Of a DNA stretch of 64,000 nucleotides, positions 46,214-55,150 are shown one piece after another. Positions within the stretch are counted from its first letter, which is position 1. Every line of letters begins with the position of its first letter. Under the pieces are notes generated by a model. It saw only the letters and a program-made list of their open reading frames with translations, was not told the origin of the DNA and did not search any database. The position numbers were made by a program, and so were the translations under genes. Source of the DNA: Fibrobacter sp. (GTDB lineage Bacteria > Fibrobacterota > Fibrobacteria > Fibrobacterales > Fibrobacteraceae); assembly GCF_017545445.1 (NCBI RefSeq), contig NZ_JAFWOM010000148.1:17582-81581 (forward strand). Reading direction: 5' to 3'.

Positions 46214-46220
46214 GACCGCA

Positions 46221-46249
46221 AATATAGGAAAAGACCGCCAAATTGTCTA
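46221..46249 (-). promoter_or_regulatory. uvrA promoter, apparently leaderless
   Basis: Minus-strand TAGACA (46249-46244), a 17-bp spacer and TATATT (46226-46221) form a good -35/-10 pair. TATATT is followed by seven bases (TGCGGTC) and the ATG, so transcription should start at or next to the start codon. No Shine-Dalgarno site is present. No LexA-type palindrome is visible. Confidence 0.65.
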
Positions 46250-46301
46250 AAAAATAGTGAACATTTGGATAGAAAACTGTATTTACCGCCAGCAAAGCAT
46301 A

Positions 46302-48326
46302 CTAATCATCGTCTTTTACACAACGGACAGACATTTCTCTAGGGTAGTATGTATCAACGGAGAAGGATATTCCGTATCTAGCATCTAATAAAACGGAATA
46401 AACAGAATCTACCGCCACATCCGAAGTAAAGAATTTCGCCAGTTCACAAGTTTTGTAAGCGACACCATAAATACTCATATAACCACTTGCAATTGCCGAA
46501 AAGCCCAAAGAATCCGTTCCAACGGTTTCAGCACGCCAACAGCTATTCACAGATTTTAAAGCATTTCCAGCATACCACCCGCCGCCAGCGTTTTTAATCA
46601 GTTTATTCCATTCCGTAGTGTCTGGCAAGTGCCACCCTTTCGGACAAACACCACGAACTCGTTCAGATTTTTCGCAAGCATGCATGCTACAGCCTTTCGC
46701 ATCGTCAGAAAACAATCCAATAGAATCCATTGCTGTTCCCAAACTATAATAACGACCTTTATCTTCACACTTGCCATAATAATCTACACAATGACTTTTG
46801 GCCCAACCCCAATTATAATTGAAAGTTAAGTTTTCCGCCATCCAAATCTGATCCCCTATTGTTGTCGTCCTATAGACTTTATTATCACGAAGATCAGTCA
46901 ATGTATGAGCTTCTGGATCATACAAACTCTCATCCCTTATATATAAGCTCGTAGAATCAAAATCGGCCTTAGAATATTTAAGGCAGCGAATTGGAAGCTT
47001 GTCAAATATATATTCTTCGAAAAAACCTGACCTAGGTGATAAAGCAGACAATCCATAAGCAATCGCATGATAACTAATCTCTGAATGAGAAACATCCGAT
47101 GTCCAAAAACTAGTTTTTCCCAAACTGTCATAGGGCAAAGCATTAAATCCATATAAATCATAGCCCCGTCCTTCATAATTCCAGCCAACACGCCCCTTCA
47201 AAACCTGCCCCGCAACATCGCTACCCCCAACAGTTTCCGCAAGTTTCAAAAAATCCGCTACTCTAGGAATACGCCAACCTTCTGGGCATATCCCCGAAAC
47301 AACGTGCTTCAATATGCAAGTATTATTTGATCTACATTCTTTTGCATCTTCAGAAAAAACCATAGCAGAATCCACAGCAGCACGCCATTCATACAAACGA
47401 CCTAAAGAATCACAATTTGCGGGATCATCCCGAAAGCAAGATGTTTTTTCCGAAGGCACCTGTGGATACTCATATTTCAAATTTTCGGCCATCCATGTTT
47501 GATCCCCTATATCTACAGTTTTGTAAACACGGCCATCTCTAGAATCCTTAAGAGTCCCGAAAACGATTTTACGATCCGATTTAGGGGAAACATCTTTTTC
47601 GTCATAGTTCATCACACAACGAACAGGATAAGAACCTTCTAAATAAAGCGTTCTAAAAAAAGAAATATCTCCATTTTCATATAAAGCAATTACATTTCCT
47701 TCATAATTTCTAGACGTCCAAAAAACCGAACCAAGATTAGCATTCTCAAGGTCGGCGATTTCTGTAGAACGATTCCATGCATAAAAATCAACATCTAGGC
47801 CTTCTGCTTTCATAGCATAAGACAATTCATTCCACTCTTCAAAGTTAGGCAAGTGCCAACCTTCCGGGCAAACCCCACGAATCGTCCCTGTAATATTTCG
47901 GCACCTAGAAACACCACACCCTTTACCTCCAATCGAAAAGATACCCATGGAATCCATAGCGGCGCTCCATGTATAACTTCGCCCATTTTTTAAACAATTC
48001 GCAGTATCATTATGTAGGCAAGTACTTTTTGCTGAATATATATTATAATTGTAATTCAGATTTTCGGCCATCCACACACGGTCATCAAAAGAAAAGGTCT
48101 TATAAACATGACCATCGCGACCATCCGTCAAAGTTTGCTTTTTCGCATCATAAATTGACTTCGCGGAATTACCACCTGGCAAAGGCGTACTCCCCGATGA
48201 CGACTCAATTTTCTCATCGGCAGAAGACGCCGGCGAGTCAGAAGATGTTGGCGAGTCGGAACAAGCCAAAAGCAGAATTGCCGAAAAAGCGGCAAAAACA
48301 AAATGCATTTTAAAAGGGGTTTTCAT
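46302..48326 (-). CDS. Triple FISUMP-domain lipoprotein
   Basis: The 674-residue lipoprotein (L-L-A-C, Cys22; Ser/Pro-rich linker to ~60) contains three FISUMP domains in tandem, each with the full motif series: ~65-245 ('LTDGRDGHVYKTFSFDDRVW ... VRGVCPEGWHLP ... YPVRCVMNY'), ~260-450 ('LKDSRDGRVYKTVDIGDQTW ... VSGICPEGWRIP ... LPIRCLKY'), and ~470-674 ('LTDLRDNKVYRTTTIGDQIW ... VRGVCPKGWHLP ... MSVRCVKDDD'). The lack of long DNA repeats shows that the duplications are old. Single gene, minus strand; the ~270 bp upstream (to the tRNA promoter) is AT-rich and gene-free. Confidence 0.88.
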   Translation of the reverse strand: MKTPFKMHFVFAAFSAILLLACSDSPTSSDSPASSADEKIESSSGSTPLPGGNSAKSIYDAKKQTLTDGRDGHVYKTFSFDDRVWMAENLNYNYNIYSAKSTCLHNDTANCLKNGRSYTWSAAMDSMGIFSIGGKGCGVSRCRNITGTIRGVCPEGWHLPNFEEWNELSYAMKAEGLDVDFYAWNRSTEIADLENANLGSVFWTSRNYEGNVIALYENGDISFFRTLYLEGSYPVRCVMNYDEKDVSPKSDRKIVFGTLKDSRDGRVYKTVDIGDQTWMAENLKYEYPQVPSEKTSCFRDDPANCDSLGRLYEWRAAVDSAMVFSEDAKECRSNNTCILKHVVSGICPEGWRIPRVADFLKLAETVGGSDVAGQVLKGRVGWNYEGRGYDLYGFNALPYDSLGKTSFWTSDVSHSEISYHAIAYGLSALSPRSGFFEEYIFDKLPIRCLKYSKADFDSTSLYIRDESLYDPEAHTLTDLRDNKVYRTTTIGDQIWMAENLTFNYNWGWAKSHCVDYYGKCEDKGRYYSLGTAMDSIGLFSDDAKGCSMHACEKSERVRGVCPKGWHLPDTTEWNKLIKNAGGGWYAGNALKSVNSCWRAETVGTDSLGFSAIASGYMSIYGVAYKTCELAKFFTSDVAVDSVYSVLLDARYGISFSVDTYYPREMSVRCVKDDD

Positions 48327-48536
48327 TTATGGCTCTCCCAAACTATTCTTTACAACAAAGAAAAATCTATCGGACAAAATACAAAAAATTGTAAAAAAAA
48401 GCAATTCCTCAGGAGTTTTTGACAAGACAGGCCCGTTTTCAAAGTGAACATTTTGAAAAAAAACACGAAATAGATTAGCCAAAACGAGGAAAAAGGCTAT
48501 TTTTCTAAAAAAAATCACTTTTTTTGCAAAAATGAC

Positions 48537-48565
48537 TTGACTGAATCCAAACAAATTTTTAAATA
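48537..48565 (+). promoter_or_regulatory. Promoter of the tRNA-Asp gene
   Basis: TTGACT (48537-48542), a 17-bp spacer and TAAATA (48560-48565) fit a sigma-70 promoter about 35 bases before the tRNA 5' end. Confidence 0.65.
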
Positions 48566-48599
48566 TGGCACACTGATTGAGAAATCAATCAGACCACTT

Positions 48600-48675
48600 G
48601 GGGTGGTAGCTCAATTTTGGTTAGAGCACCGGCCTGTCACGCCGGAGGTTGCGAGTTCAAGCCTCGTCTATCCCG
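48600..48675 (+). tRNA. tRNA-Asp (anticodon GTC)
   Basis: The 76-nt cloverleaf has acceptor arms GGGGTGG and CTATCCC (two G-U pairs), a D-arm with GGTTAGAGC, the anticodon loop CTGTCAC with GTC at 48636-48638, a T-arm with GTTCAAGC, and discriminator G73 as expected for Asp. CCA is not encoded. Confidence 0.95.
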
Positions 48676-48680
48676 CGAAA

Positions 48681-48828
48681 AAGCCCTCTCGAAAGAGAGG
48701 GCTTTTCGTTTGTTGAGCGAATGCGAAACAAACAAAATTCACCCCTCTCGAAAGAGAGGGCTTTTCGTTTGTTGAGCGAATGCGAAACAAACAAAATTCA
48801 CCCCTCTCGAAAGAGAGGGCTTTTCGTT
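48681..48828 (+). repeat. Tandem 59-nt repeat containing terminator-like hairpins after tRNA-Asp
   Basis: Two full 59-nt units (48684-48742, 48743-48801) and a partial third each start with CCCTCTC-GAAA-GAGAGGG followed by CTTTTC, a strong terminator-like hairpin. The remainder of each unit is GTTTGTTGAGCGAATGCGAAAC plus CAAACAAAATTCAC. The first hairpin begins nine bases after the tRNA. The duplications sit between the tRNA and the phosphatase gene; open frames through them are not coding. Confidence 0.85.
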
Positions 48829-48932
48829 TTTGCCGTCCGCAAACAACTTTATCCCATAGTCGCAATTGGAAGACATCATTTCAACTCCTTTCTTCAAAAA
48901 TGTTTATATTAAAAATTAAGAAGGAGTTTTTT

Positions 48933-50657
48933 ATGAAGAATATTCATAAGTACATACTCATCGCGATTATTTGTGGGCTTATTTTCTTTATCCTCGGATT
49001 CCCCTGCCGAGAGCTTTTCAAGATTTCCGACACGACCGAAGTCCGCATTGTGGCGGCTCTCCCCTTGCTGTTTGGCATTTCGTTTGGATTTGCAGGCGTC
49101 CTCGGCTGCGCGATTGCAAACCTCATCGCCGATATATTATCGGGCTATGACGCCATCATCTTTATCCCGGGATTTTTCATCCAGATTATTTATGGTTACG
49201 TGCCCGCAGTTATTTGGAACAAGCTCCGCAAAAACGACAAGAACAAGTTCAAGCTCGACAAGATTTACAAGAACGTGCAGTACATGCTCATCGTCATCCT
49301 AGATTCGCTTGCGGCAGCGTTCATGGTCGTAAGCGTCATCAAGCTCAAATACGACGAGCAGTATTTTTCGATGCTATCGGCAAACATTTTCTTCAACCAA
49401 TTCATCACGATGGTGGTCATCGGCTTCCCGTACCTCATTTGTGCTTCGCTGATTTGCCAACGCAACATCCGCAAGCAAAAGAACAAGCCCGCCAATTTCA
49501 TCTTTTCATTTTCGCTCAACGAAAAATTTATTCTGTTTTTCCTTGCCACAAGCATCATCATCTCAGTTGCGTTTGGAATTACAAGCTACCCAAGCATTGC
49601 GCTTAAATACGGCGAGAACAATCTTTACCTCTGGAACTACGTTTACTTTTACATTGGCACATTGCTCAACATCGGCATCTGGGTTTCACTCGGATTCCTC
49701 TACTACATGGAACGCACCGTCACAAAGCCCATCGAAAGCATGAGCGAAATCGCAAAAACTTTCGGACAAAATACAGACATTTACGTGCGCATCCATAGCA
49801 CACTGCAAAAATGCCACAAGTACATCTACTTCACATCCGAAGTCGGGAAACTCGCCCGTTCGTACGAAGAAATGGCAACGGAACTCGACGATTACGTGAA
49901 GAATTTGACCGAAGCTACGGCACAGCAAGAGAAAGTGCACACGGAGCTTTCCATCGCGACGGCCATCCAACGGGCATCGCTTTCAAAGCCCGTCAATGTT
50001 GAAGGTTTTGACAACTACGCCATGACGCGGCCCGCGCTTGAAGTCGGCGGCGATTTTTACGACAACTTCATGATTGATGACGACCACCTAGCTCTCGTTA
50101 TCGCAGACGTTTCGGGCAAGGGAGTCCCTGCAGCACTCTTCATGATGGTCTCCAAAATCGTCCTGAGGCACAACTTGCAAAACGGGCATTCTCCAGCCGA
50201 AGCCTTGAATCGCGCCAACGACGAACTCGCCGAGCACAACGTCCACGACATGTTCGTCACCTGCCTTTGCGGCGTACTGAACATCAAGACGGGCCACTTA
50301 GTTTATGCAAACGCCGGCCACGAGAAGCCCTTCATCAAACACGCAGACGGCAACTTCGAAATCGTAAAAATCAAAAGCGGATTCGTGCTCGCCGGAATGG
50401 CAGGCTACAGGTACCAGAATTTCGAAACGCAGCTACAACCGGGCGACACGATTTTCACCTACACCGACGGCATTCCCGAAGCCACAAACGAAAGAAACGA
50501 AGAATTCGGCATGGAACGGCTTTTGAACGTCCTAAACGAATCCAAAAATTATTCCGTCCGTCTCACATGCAGAAAAGTCCGCATGGCCGTCAAGGAATTC
50601 GCCGGGAACGCCCCGCAATTCGATGATATCACGATGCTCGCGTTCAAGATGAAGTAA
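48933..50657 (+). CDS. Membrane-bound PP2C/SpoIIE-type serine phosphatase
   Basis: The 574-residue protein has an N-terminal membrane domain with about six helices (to ~residue 265), partly resembling an S-component-like fold ('LLFGISFGFAGVLGCAIANLIADILSG'). A HAMP-like linker follows ('ERTVTKPIESMSEIAKTFG'), then a short coiled segment and a PP2C domain ('EVGGDFYDNFMIDDDHLALVIADVSGKGVPAALFM', 'YANAGHEKP', 'TYTDGIPEATN', 'FDDITMLAFKM'). The metal-binding Asp residues are present. Such proteins usually dephosphorylate anti-sigma-factor antagonists; no partner genes adjoin it. ATG 48933 has AAGGAG six bases upstream; a start upstream would read through the repeat. Confidence 0.87.
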   Translation: MKNIHKYILIAIICGLIFFILGFPCRELFKISDTTEVRIVAALPLLFGISFGFAGVLGCAIANLIADILSGYDAIIFIPGFFIQIIYGYVPAVIWNKLRKNDKNKFKLDKIYKNVQYMLIVILDSLAAAFMVVSVIKLKYDEQYFSMLSANIFFNQFITMVVIGFPYLICASLICQRNIRKQKNKPANFIFSFSLNEKFILFFLATSIIISVAFGITSYPSIALKYGENNLYLWNYVYFYIGTLLNIGIWVSLGFLYYMERTVTKPIESMSEIAKTFGQNTDIYVRIHSTLQKCHKYIYFTSEVGKLARSYEEMATELDDYVKNLTEATAQQEKVHTELSIATAIQRASLSKPVNVEGFDNYAMTRPALEVGGDFYDNFMIDDDHLALVIADVSGKGVPAALFMMVSKIVLRHNLQNGHSPAEALNRANDELAEHNVHDMFVTCLCGVLNIKTGHLVYANAGHEKPFIKHADGNFEIVKIKSGFVLAGMAGYRYQNFETQLQPGDTIFTYTDGIPEATNERNEEFGMERLLNVLNESKNYSVRLTCRKVRMAVKEFAGNAPQFDDITMLAFKMK

Positions 50658-50735
50658 ATTTGTTTGTGCTGCTGATAATCACGCAATCGGCAGTCGCAAA
50701 TTCTCGATCATTACGAAGAGGGAAATGAGGAAGCC

Positions 50736-51179
50736 TTACAGAAGCCCATGCTCCTTAAGAATCTTTTCATACCTTTCAGCACGGGATTCCGCTTCATCGG
50801 CACGAGATTTTTCTTCATCGGCACGGGACTCGGCTTTATCGGCACGGGATTCTGCTTCGTCAGCACGGCGTTCTGCCGCTTTGGTGCGTTCGCGTTCCTC
50901 ATATACCATGTCATCCAATTCCTGTTGCCAAGTCATATAGCGTTTCCTTGTTTCATTGTCCGACAGATACCATTGCCGCAGACGTTCAATGTCCTGAGTT
51001 ACCTGAGAAGTCGCCTTGTTGGTCGCGAAGTATTCGAGGTACTCCTTGACTGATTTCTCGGCGACATCCTTGTACTTATTGAATATATAATAAATTCCGC
51101 AAGGCGAGCAAGCGACGACATTTATGTCGGCATTTGCGAGTCGCAGCGAATTTGGAGCAAAGCTCAATCTTTGAAACAC
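50736..51179 (-). pseudogene. C-terminal remnant of an Rpn-type (PD-(D/E)XK transposase-like) gene
   Basis: The open frame (147 codons, GTG start at best) has no nuclease core. It matches the C-terminal part of Rpn-family proteins: 'IYYIFNKYKDVAEKSVKEYLEYFATNKATSQVTQDIERLRQWYLSDNE' then a coiled tail of near-perfect heptads (ADEAESR/ADKAESR). Just upstream (51240-51190) a 17-codon frame with a good ATG, MQANHIPFEQLPFPNTN, ends at TAG, perhaps the start of another deleted gene. The N-terminal domain appears to have been lost. Confidence 0.6.
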
Positions 51180-51465
51180 TGGTCACCTAATTCGTGTTCG
51201 GGAAGGGCAGCTGTTCAAACGGGATGTGGTTTGCTTGCATTTTACTCCTTTACACAGATTGTTCTGTGTAGGTTAAATTCAAAAAAAGAGCCGTTCCTAT
51301 GTCGATAAATAAATAACGATATAGAAAACGACTCTTAAATGAGGTTAGCACGAGAGTCGCGAAAACAAGTTTACTTGTTTTCATGACCGAGTCATAGGTT
51401 GTTCTGTAAATAACCGTTAGCAAAATTGGTTCGCGATCTTATTGTGCAAGTGGCACTTGCAAAAA
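51180..51465. other. Gene-free interval with two hairpins between Rpn remnant and hsdR
   Basis: ACACAGA-TTGT-TCTGTGT (51252-51269) is a perfect 7-bp hairpin. GAAAACAAGT-TT-ACTTGTTTTC (51361-51382) is a 10-bp hairpin followed by ATGACCGAGT, a decamer that also follows the hairpin of the repeats at 24.8 and 30.5 kb. TTGTTCTGT recurs at 51262 (partly) and 51398. No gene is supported. Confidence 0.55.
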
Positions 51466-53811
51466 TTACGCTACGTACAACGTCTTCTGGAAATCGGTGA
51501 AGAGTTTATTCAGATCCTTGATAGTCACTCCCATTTTTTTGCAGGCATCTTTGATGGTGCCGTACTTGAGTTTGACGAGTTCGGGCAACTGGTTCAGCGA
51601 TAGTTCATCGACTCCGTTTTCCACATACTGCTGCAAGACGAATTCCATGAAGGGGACTTGCTTTTCGGAGATTTCGTTCAAGATTTCTTCGTGCATCAGG
51701 CGGACTCTTTCGGCGCGCTCCATGGGGCTCTTGTTGTATGCGATGAGTTCCAGCACGTCGAGCAGGTCGCACTTTTCGTTCTGCGTCAAGGCCTGCACTT
51801 GGCGGAGCCTTTCTTTACTGAATCCGTTGTCGCTCAAGTTCTGCAGCAACGCTTCGCGGGTCGTGGGGTCAGACCAGCGGGCTCGCAAATCCTGGCTATC
51901 CTTGAAGAACTCCGGAATCTTGCCGAAGAGGATTTTAATAAACTGTTCGAGCGTTATGAGTTCGCCATCGAACATGAATTTTTCTTGCCACTGGGCACGC
52001 AAGCGCAAAACATGCCCGTCGGAAAGTTTAATTTCAACGCATTTTTTCTCTTTCATTTTAGGGTCGCATGTGCACGGAAGATTACCGCAGATTTTGCAAG
52101 GTTTCGGTTTGCGTGGCCCGCCGCTAGAGCCGCCATCTCCATCAGGTTTTCCACCGTCGGGCGGTTCCGGCGTATCTACAATCGGTTCGCCATCCCACTC
52201 GGGATCACTAAAGTTCTTGCTCGCGCCCACGAAGTCGTAAATCGTGAAGAAATACTTTCCGTCGAAAAGTCTCGTGCCGCGACCGATAATCTGCTTAAAT
52301 TCAATGATGTTGTTTACGGGCCGCATCAGCACGATGTTGCGGACATTCTTGGCATCTACACCTGTCGAGAGTTTTTGCGATGTCGTAAGGATTGTTGGCA
52401 ACAGTTTTTCATTATCCTGGAAAGTCTTCAAATCGGCTTCGCCCTTGTCGCCATCGTCACTGGTGACTCGCTTGCAATAATTCACGTTGGGCTTGCGAGA
52501 ATGCTGATTGATGAGGTCTCGCAGAATGGCCGCGTGGGCCTGCGTCGCACCGAACACAATCGTCTTTTCGTCGGGGTCTATCTGCTTTAGGAATTCTTCT
52601 ACCCTAAACTCGTCACGTTCACGAATCTTGATGTTACCATGATAAAAATCATCTTCGTTATAAATTTTATTCGGATCTACTTCACCGCTTTCTACATCGT
52701 CTTCGGGATCGTAGATGTAGTTGTCAATATTGCTAGAAGAAATCCGCACGCGGTAGGGCGTCAAGAAACCGTCTTCGATTCCCTGCTTCAGAGAATACAC
52801 ATAGACAGGCTTTCCGAAATACTCGTAGGTATTGGCATTTTCATTTTTCTTGGGTGTCGCGGTCAGGCCCAAGTGATACGCCCGTTGGAAATAATCGAGG
52901 ATATCACGCCAGCGGCTTTCGTCATTGGCGGCACCGCGATGGCATTCATCGATGATGACAAGGTCAAAGAAATCTTCGGGATAATTTTCATAAACGAATT
53001 TTCCATTCAACGAGGTCATCATCGTCTGGAAAATGCTGAAATAGATGCTCGGGCCCTTAGGCACGCCTTTTGATTTGGCAATAGATTCCGGCGTAATGCG
53101 GCACATGGCATTTTCGTCAAATTGTCCGAAATCATTGAGAGCCTGATTCGAGAGAATATTGCGGTCGGCAAGGAACAAGATGCGCGGCAAGCGTTCCGTT
53201 CCATCCACATTCCAATGTGCCTTGAAAATTTTCCAGCAGATTTGGAAAGCGATGTATGTTTTGCCGGTTCCCGTAGCAAGCGTGAGCAAGACGCGGTCCT
53301 GCTTTCGGGAAATGGCATCCATGACGTTATTGACGGCGATTTCCTGATAGTAGCGCGGAGACTTGCCGCCATCCCTGTTGAACGGAACGGCATTCAGTTT
53401 GTCACGGAGCGGATTTTTTTCAGGATAAAGCCGATTCCAAAGTTCCTGCGGTGTCGGAAAAGCATTGACAAAGCCCTCCTCACCCGTCTGCATGTCGATT
53501 GCCCAGATTTTATTGCCGTTGCAGGAATACGTGAAGCGGATGTTCATGCGTTCCGCATATTCCTTAGCTTGCGGCACACCCTCGCTTACATCAAGTTCGT
53601 CCTTTTTCGCTTCGACAATAGCTATCTTGATGCCCTTGTAAACCAGAAGGTAGTCGATTTTCTTGGGGTTGCGTTCGGCATGGCCGATTCGCCCCGGCGC
53701 GATTTCGTAAGCGGACTGTTCCGTATAAATGGCGCTGTCCGGCGTCACTTCCCACAAGGCTTCTTTCAGCTTGGGGTCAATCTTCTTTCTTCTGGTATCG
53801 GACTCGTTCAT
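51466..53811 (-). CDS. hsdR: Type I restriction endonuclease R subunit (EcoEI-like)
   Basis: The 781-residue ATP-dependent translocase/nuclease has an N-terminal nuclease domain ('KIDYLLVYKGIKIAIVEAKK', PD-(D/E)XK pattern), a DEAD-like helicase with Walker A 'TLATGTGKT', 'VIIDECHRG', 'GLTATPKK', and the second RecA lobe 'TTSQKLSTGVDAKNVRNIVLMRPV', 'QIIGRGTRL'. A Gly/Pro-rich linker and a small cysteine cluster (CKICGNLPCTCDPK) precede the C-terminal EcoEI_R-type helical domain. It is the last gene of hsdM-hsdS-hsdR. No Shine-Dalgarno site is visible before the ATG, which follows a CCACTAA repeat tract. Confidence 0.93.
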   Translation of the reverse strand: MNESDTRRKKIDPKLKEALWEVTPDSAIYTEQSAYEIAPGRIGHAERNPKKIDYLLVYKGIKIAIVEAKKDELDVSEGVPQAKEYAERMNIRFTYSCNGNKIWAIDMQTGEEGFVNAFPTPQELWNRLYPEKNPLRDKLNAVPFNRDGGKSPRYYQEIAVNNVMDAISRKQDRVLLTLATGTGKTYIAFQICWKIFKAHWNVDGTERLPRILFLADRNILSNQALNDFGQFDENAMCRITPESIAKSKGVPKGPSIYFSIFQTMMTSLNGKFVYENYPEDFFDLVIIDECHRGAANDESRWRDILDYFQRAYHLGLTATPKKNENANTYEYFGKPVYVYSLKQGIEDGFLTPYRVRISSSNIDNYIYDPEDDVESGEVDPNKIYNEDDFYHGNIKIRERDEFRVEEFLKQIDPDEKTIVFGATQAHAAILRDLINQHSRKPNVNYCKRVTSDDGDKGEADLKTFQDNEKLLPTILTTSQKLSTGVDAKNVRNIVLMRPVNNIIEFKQIIGRGTRLFDGKYFFTIYDFVGASKNFSDPEWDGEPIVDTPEPPDGGKPDGDGGSSGGPRKPKPCKICGNLPCTCDPKMKEKKCVEIKLSDGHVLRLRAQWQEKFMFDGELITLEQFIKILFGKIPEFFKDSQDLRARWSDPTTREALLQNLSDNGFSKERLRQVQALTQNEKCDLLDVLELIAYNKSPMERAERVRLMHEEILNEISEKQVPFMEFVLQQYVENGVDELSLNQLPELVKLKYGTIKDACKKMGVTIKDLNKLFTDFQKTLYVA

Positions 53812-53819
53812 GATCTAGT

Positions 53820-53885
53820 GGGCAGTGGTTAGTGATTAGTGGTTAGAAAAAGTAACGTGTCATCCTGAGCGAAGTCGAAGGATCT
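53820..53885. repeat. Intergenic CCACTAA-type repeat plus TCATCCTGAGCGAAG element
   Basis: Between hsdS and hsdR the plus strand has GTGGTTAGTGATTAGTGGTTAG (like 1403-1437) followed by GTCATCCTGAGCGAAGTCGAAGGATCT, the reverse complement of the elements inserted in mutY and hsdS. Confidence 0.7.
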
Positions 53886-55138
53886 CAATTCTCGTTTTGA
53901 AATGTCTTTTTGAGGATGGATTTTTTAAGTTCGTCGCAGTTGGCGATGATTTGCTTGTAGTTTGCTTCGAGGCGTTTGACGTCCTCGGAGAGTTTGTCTA
54001 AGCGAGCGACGATTTCTTTCTGGACGGAAAGAGGCGGAAGGGGGATTTGAAGATGTTCCAAAACATCTGCATGAAGTTCCTTCATATTTGTCGTTCCAAG
54101 ACTTTTATCAGAAAGATATGATTCTTTAGGTTTTAGGAAGTAATACAAATATTTTGGAAATGTATTCGCTAAACCACGAATGGTTGTTATGTGGGTGTCA
54201 GGAACAACAGGTTTTTTATTATTTAATAATTTATTGTTAAAAAAGCCAACTCTACCAACAGTTCCATTTCCCGTTGAATTTACAAGGACGTCACCCTCTT
54301 TTACATAATCTTCCGCTTTATATTTACCCAAAATTGATGGATCTAAGCACAAAGCTTTTTCTAAAGACATTGTGCCATCAGGCTGATTACATTTTTGTGC
54401 AAATACAAGGACATCACTTTGTTCAACATACTTTGGTGCCTTGCCACGTTTTATTCTATAGCACACATCTCCCAATGCTTTCAATTCCCAGCCGGAGGGT
54501 AAATCTGCACTGGATTCTTCGCTACGCTCAGAATGACGTGATAGTGGGTTCAGTTCTTTTTCAAGGGTGGTTTCGAAAAGTTCCTTGGCGTTTTTGAGGT
54601 TGGTTTCGGCGTTTGTTTTGAGCGTGTCTATTTTTGAGAATTCTTCGTCAAGAAATTTGACTATGCGTTTCTGCTCCGAAAGAGGGGGAATGGGAATATC
54701 AATATTTTTTAATTTTTCTTTGTTTAATGTTTTTCCTTTTACTTTTGTATCACCTTCGCTCGCCTTATCCCAATTGTAATAGAGAAAATACTTATGTAAA
54801 TAATGTAAATCAATATCTTTTATAGGAGGAAAATTAACAATCGCTTCATTTGTATATAACGGAACACCAGCAAAAGCCATTTTCCCAATTGACAACTTAA
54901 AACTCAGCAAAAGAGATTTCGGCGAAACCAAAGAAATATTTTTCGTCGCCTTATCAGAAATATATTCCTTACTTTCCGTTATTACCTGATTTTCATTAGA
55001 TGAAATATCAGCTATAGTAACCCATACATTATTTGTACGTTTACTTTTATCCCAACACGAGGGATCTCCACGTGGAGGAGTTTTTCCCATTACAATTGGA
55101 TACAAATCACCAAGTTTCTTCCATTCCCATTTGCTCAT
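53885..55138 (-). CDS. hsdS: Type I restriction-modification specificity subunit with in-frame repeat element
   Basis: The 417-residue HsdS has two target-recognition domains separated by conserved helical regions: 'IPIPPLSEQKRIVKFLDEEFSKIDTLK' (centre) and 'IPLPPLSVQKEIVARLDKLSEDVKRLE' (end). Between the central conserved region and the second TRD is 'LSRHSERSEESSADLPSGWE'; the HSERSEES part is the translation of a GGATTCTTCGCTACGCTCAGAATGACG-type element (54511-54540) also found between genes. ATG 55138 has GGAG six bases before it. Each TRD contacts one half of the bipartite DNA target, which cannot be predicted here. Confidence 0.9.
   Translation of the reverse strand: MSKWEWKKLGDLYPIVMGKTPPRGDPSCWDKSKRTNNVWVTIADISSNENQVITESKEYISDKATKNISLVSPKSLLLSFKLSIGKMAFAGVPLYTNEAIVNFPPIKDIDLHYLHKYFLYYNWDKASEGDTKVKGKTLNKEKLKNIDIPIPPLSEQKRIVKFLDEEFSKIDTLKTNAETNLKNAKELFETTLEKELNPLSRHSERSEESSADLPSGWELKALGDVCYRIKRGKAPKYVEQSDVLVFAQKCNQPDGTMSLEKALCLDPSILGKYKAEDYVKEGDVLVNSTGNGTVGRVGFFNNKLLNNKKPVVPDTHITTIRGLANTFPKYLYYFLKPKESYLSDKSLGTTNMKELHADVLEHLQIPLPPLSVQKEIVARLDKLSEDVKRLEANYKQIIANCDELKKSILKKTFQNEN
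54511..54540. repeat. In-frame repeat element inside hsdS
   Basis: TGGATTCTTCGCTACGCTCAGAATGACG matches intergenic copies at 53858-53885 and 55169-55200 and lies in the spacer between the central conserved region and the second recognition domain. It encodes RHSERSEES on the minus strand. Confidence 0.75.
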
Positions 55139-55150
55139 AACATTCTCCAA

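Noticed and set aside
48684..48828. Possible CRISPR array (59-nt periodicity after tRNA-Asp)
   Set aside because: The whole 59-nt unit is repeated, with no variable spacers, and only about 2.5 units exist; no cas genes in the window.
48649..48912. 87-codon open frame through the repeats after tRNA-Asp
   Set aside because: It is generated by translating the 59-nt tandem repeat and starts inside the tRNA; no protein pattern.
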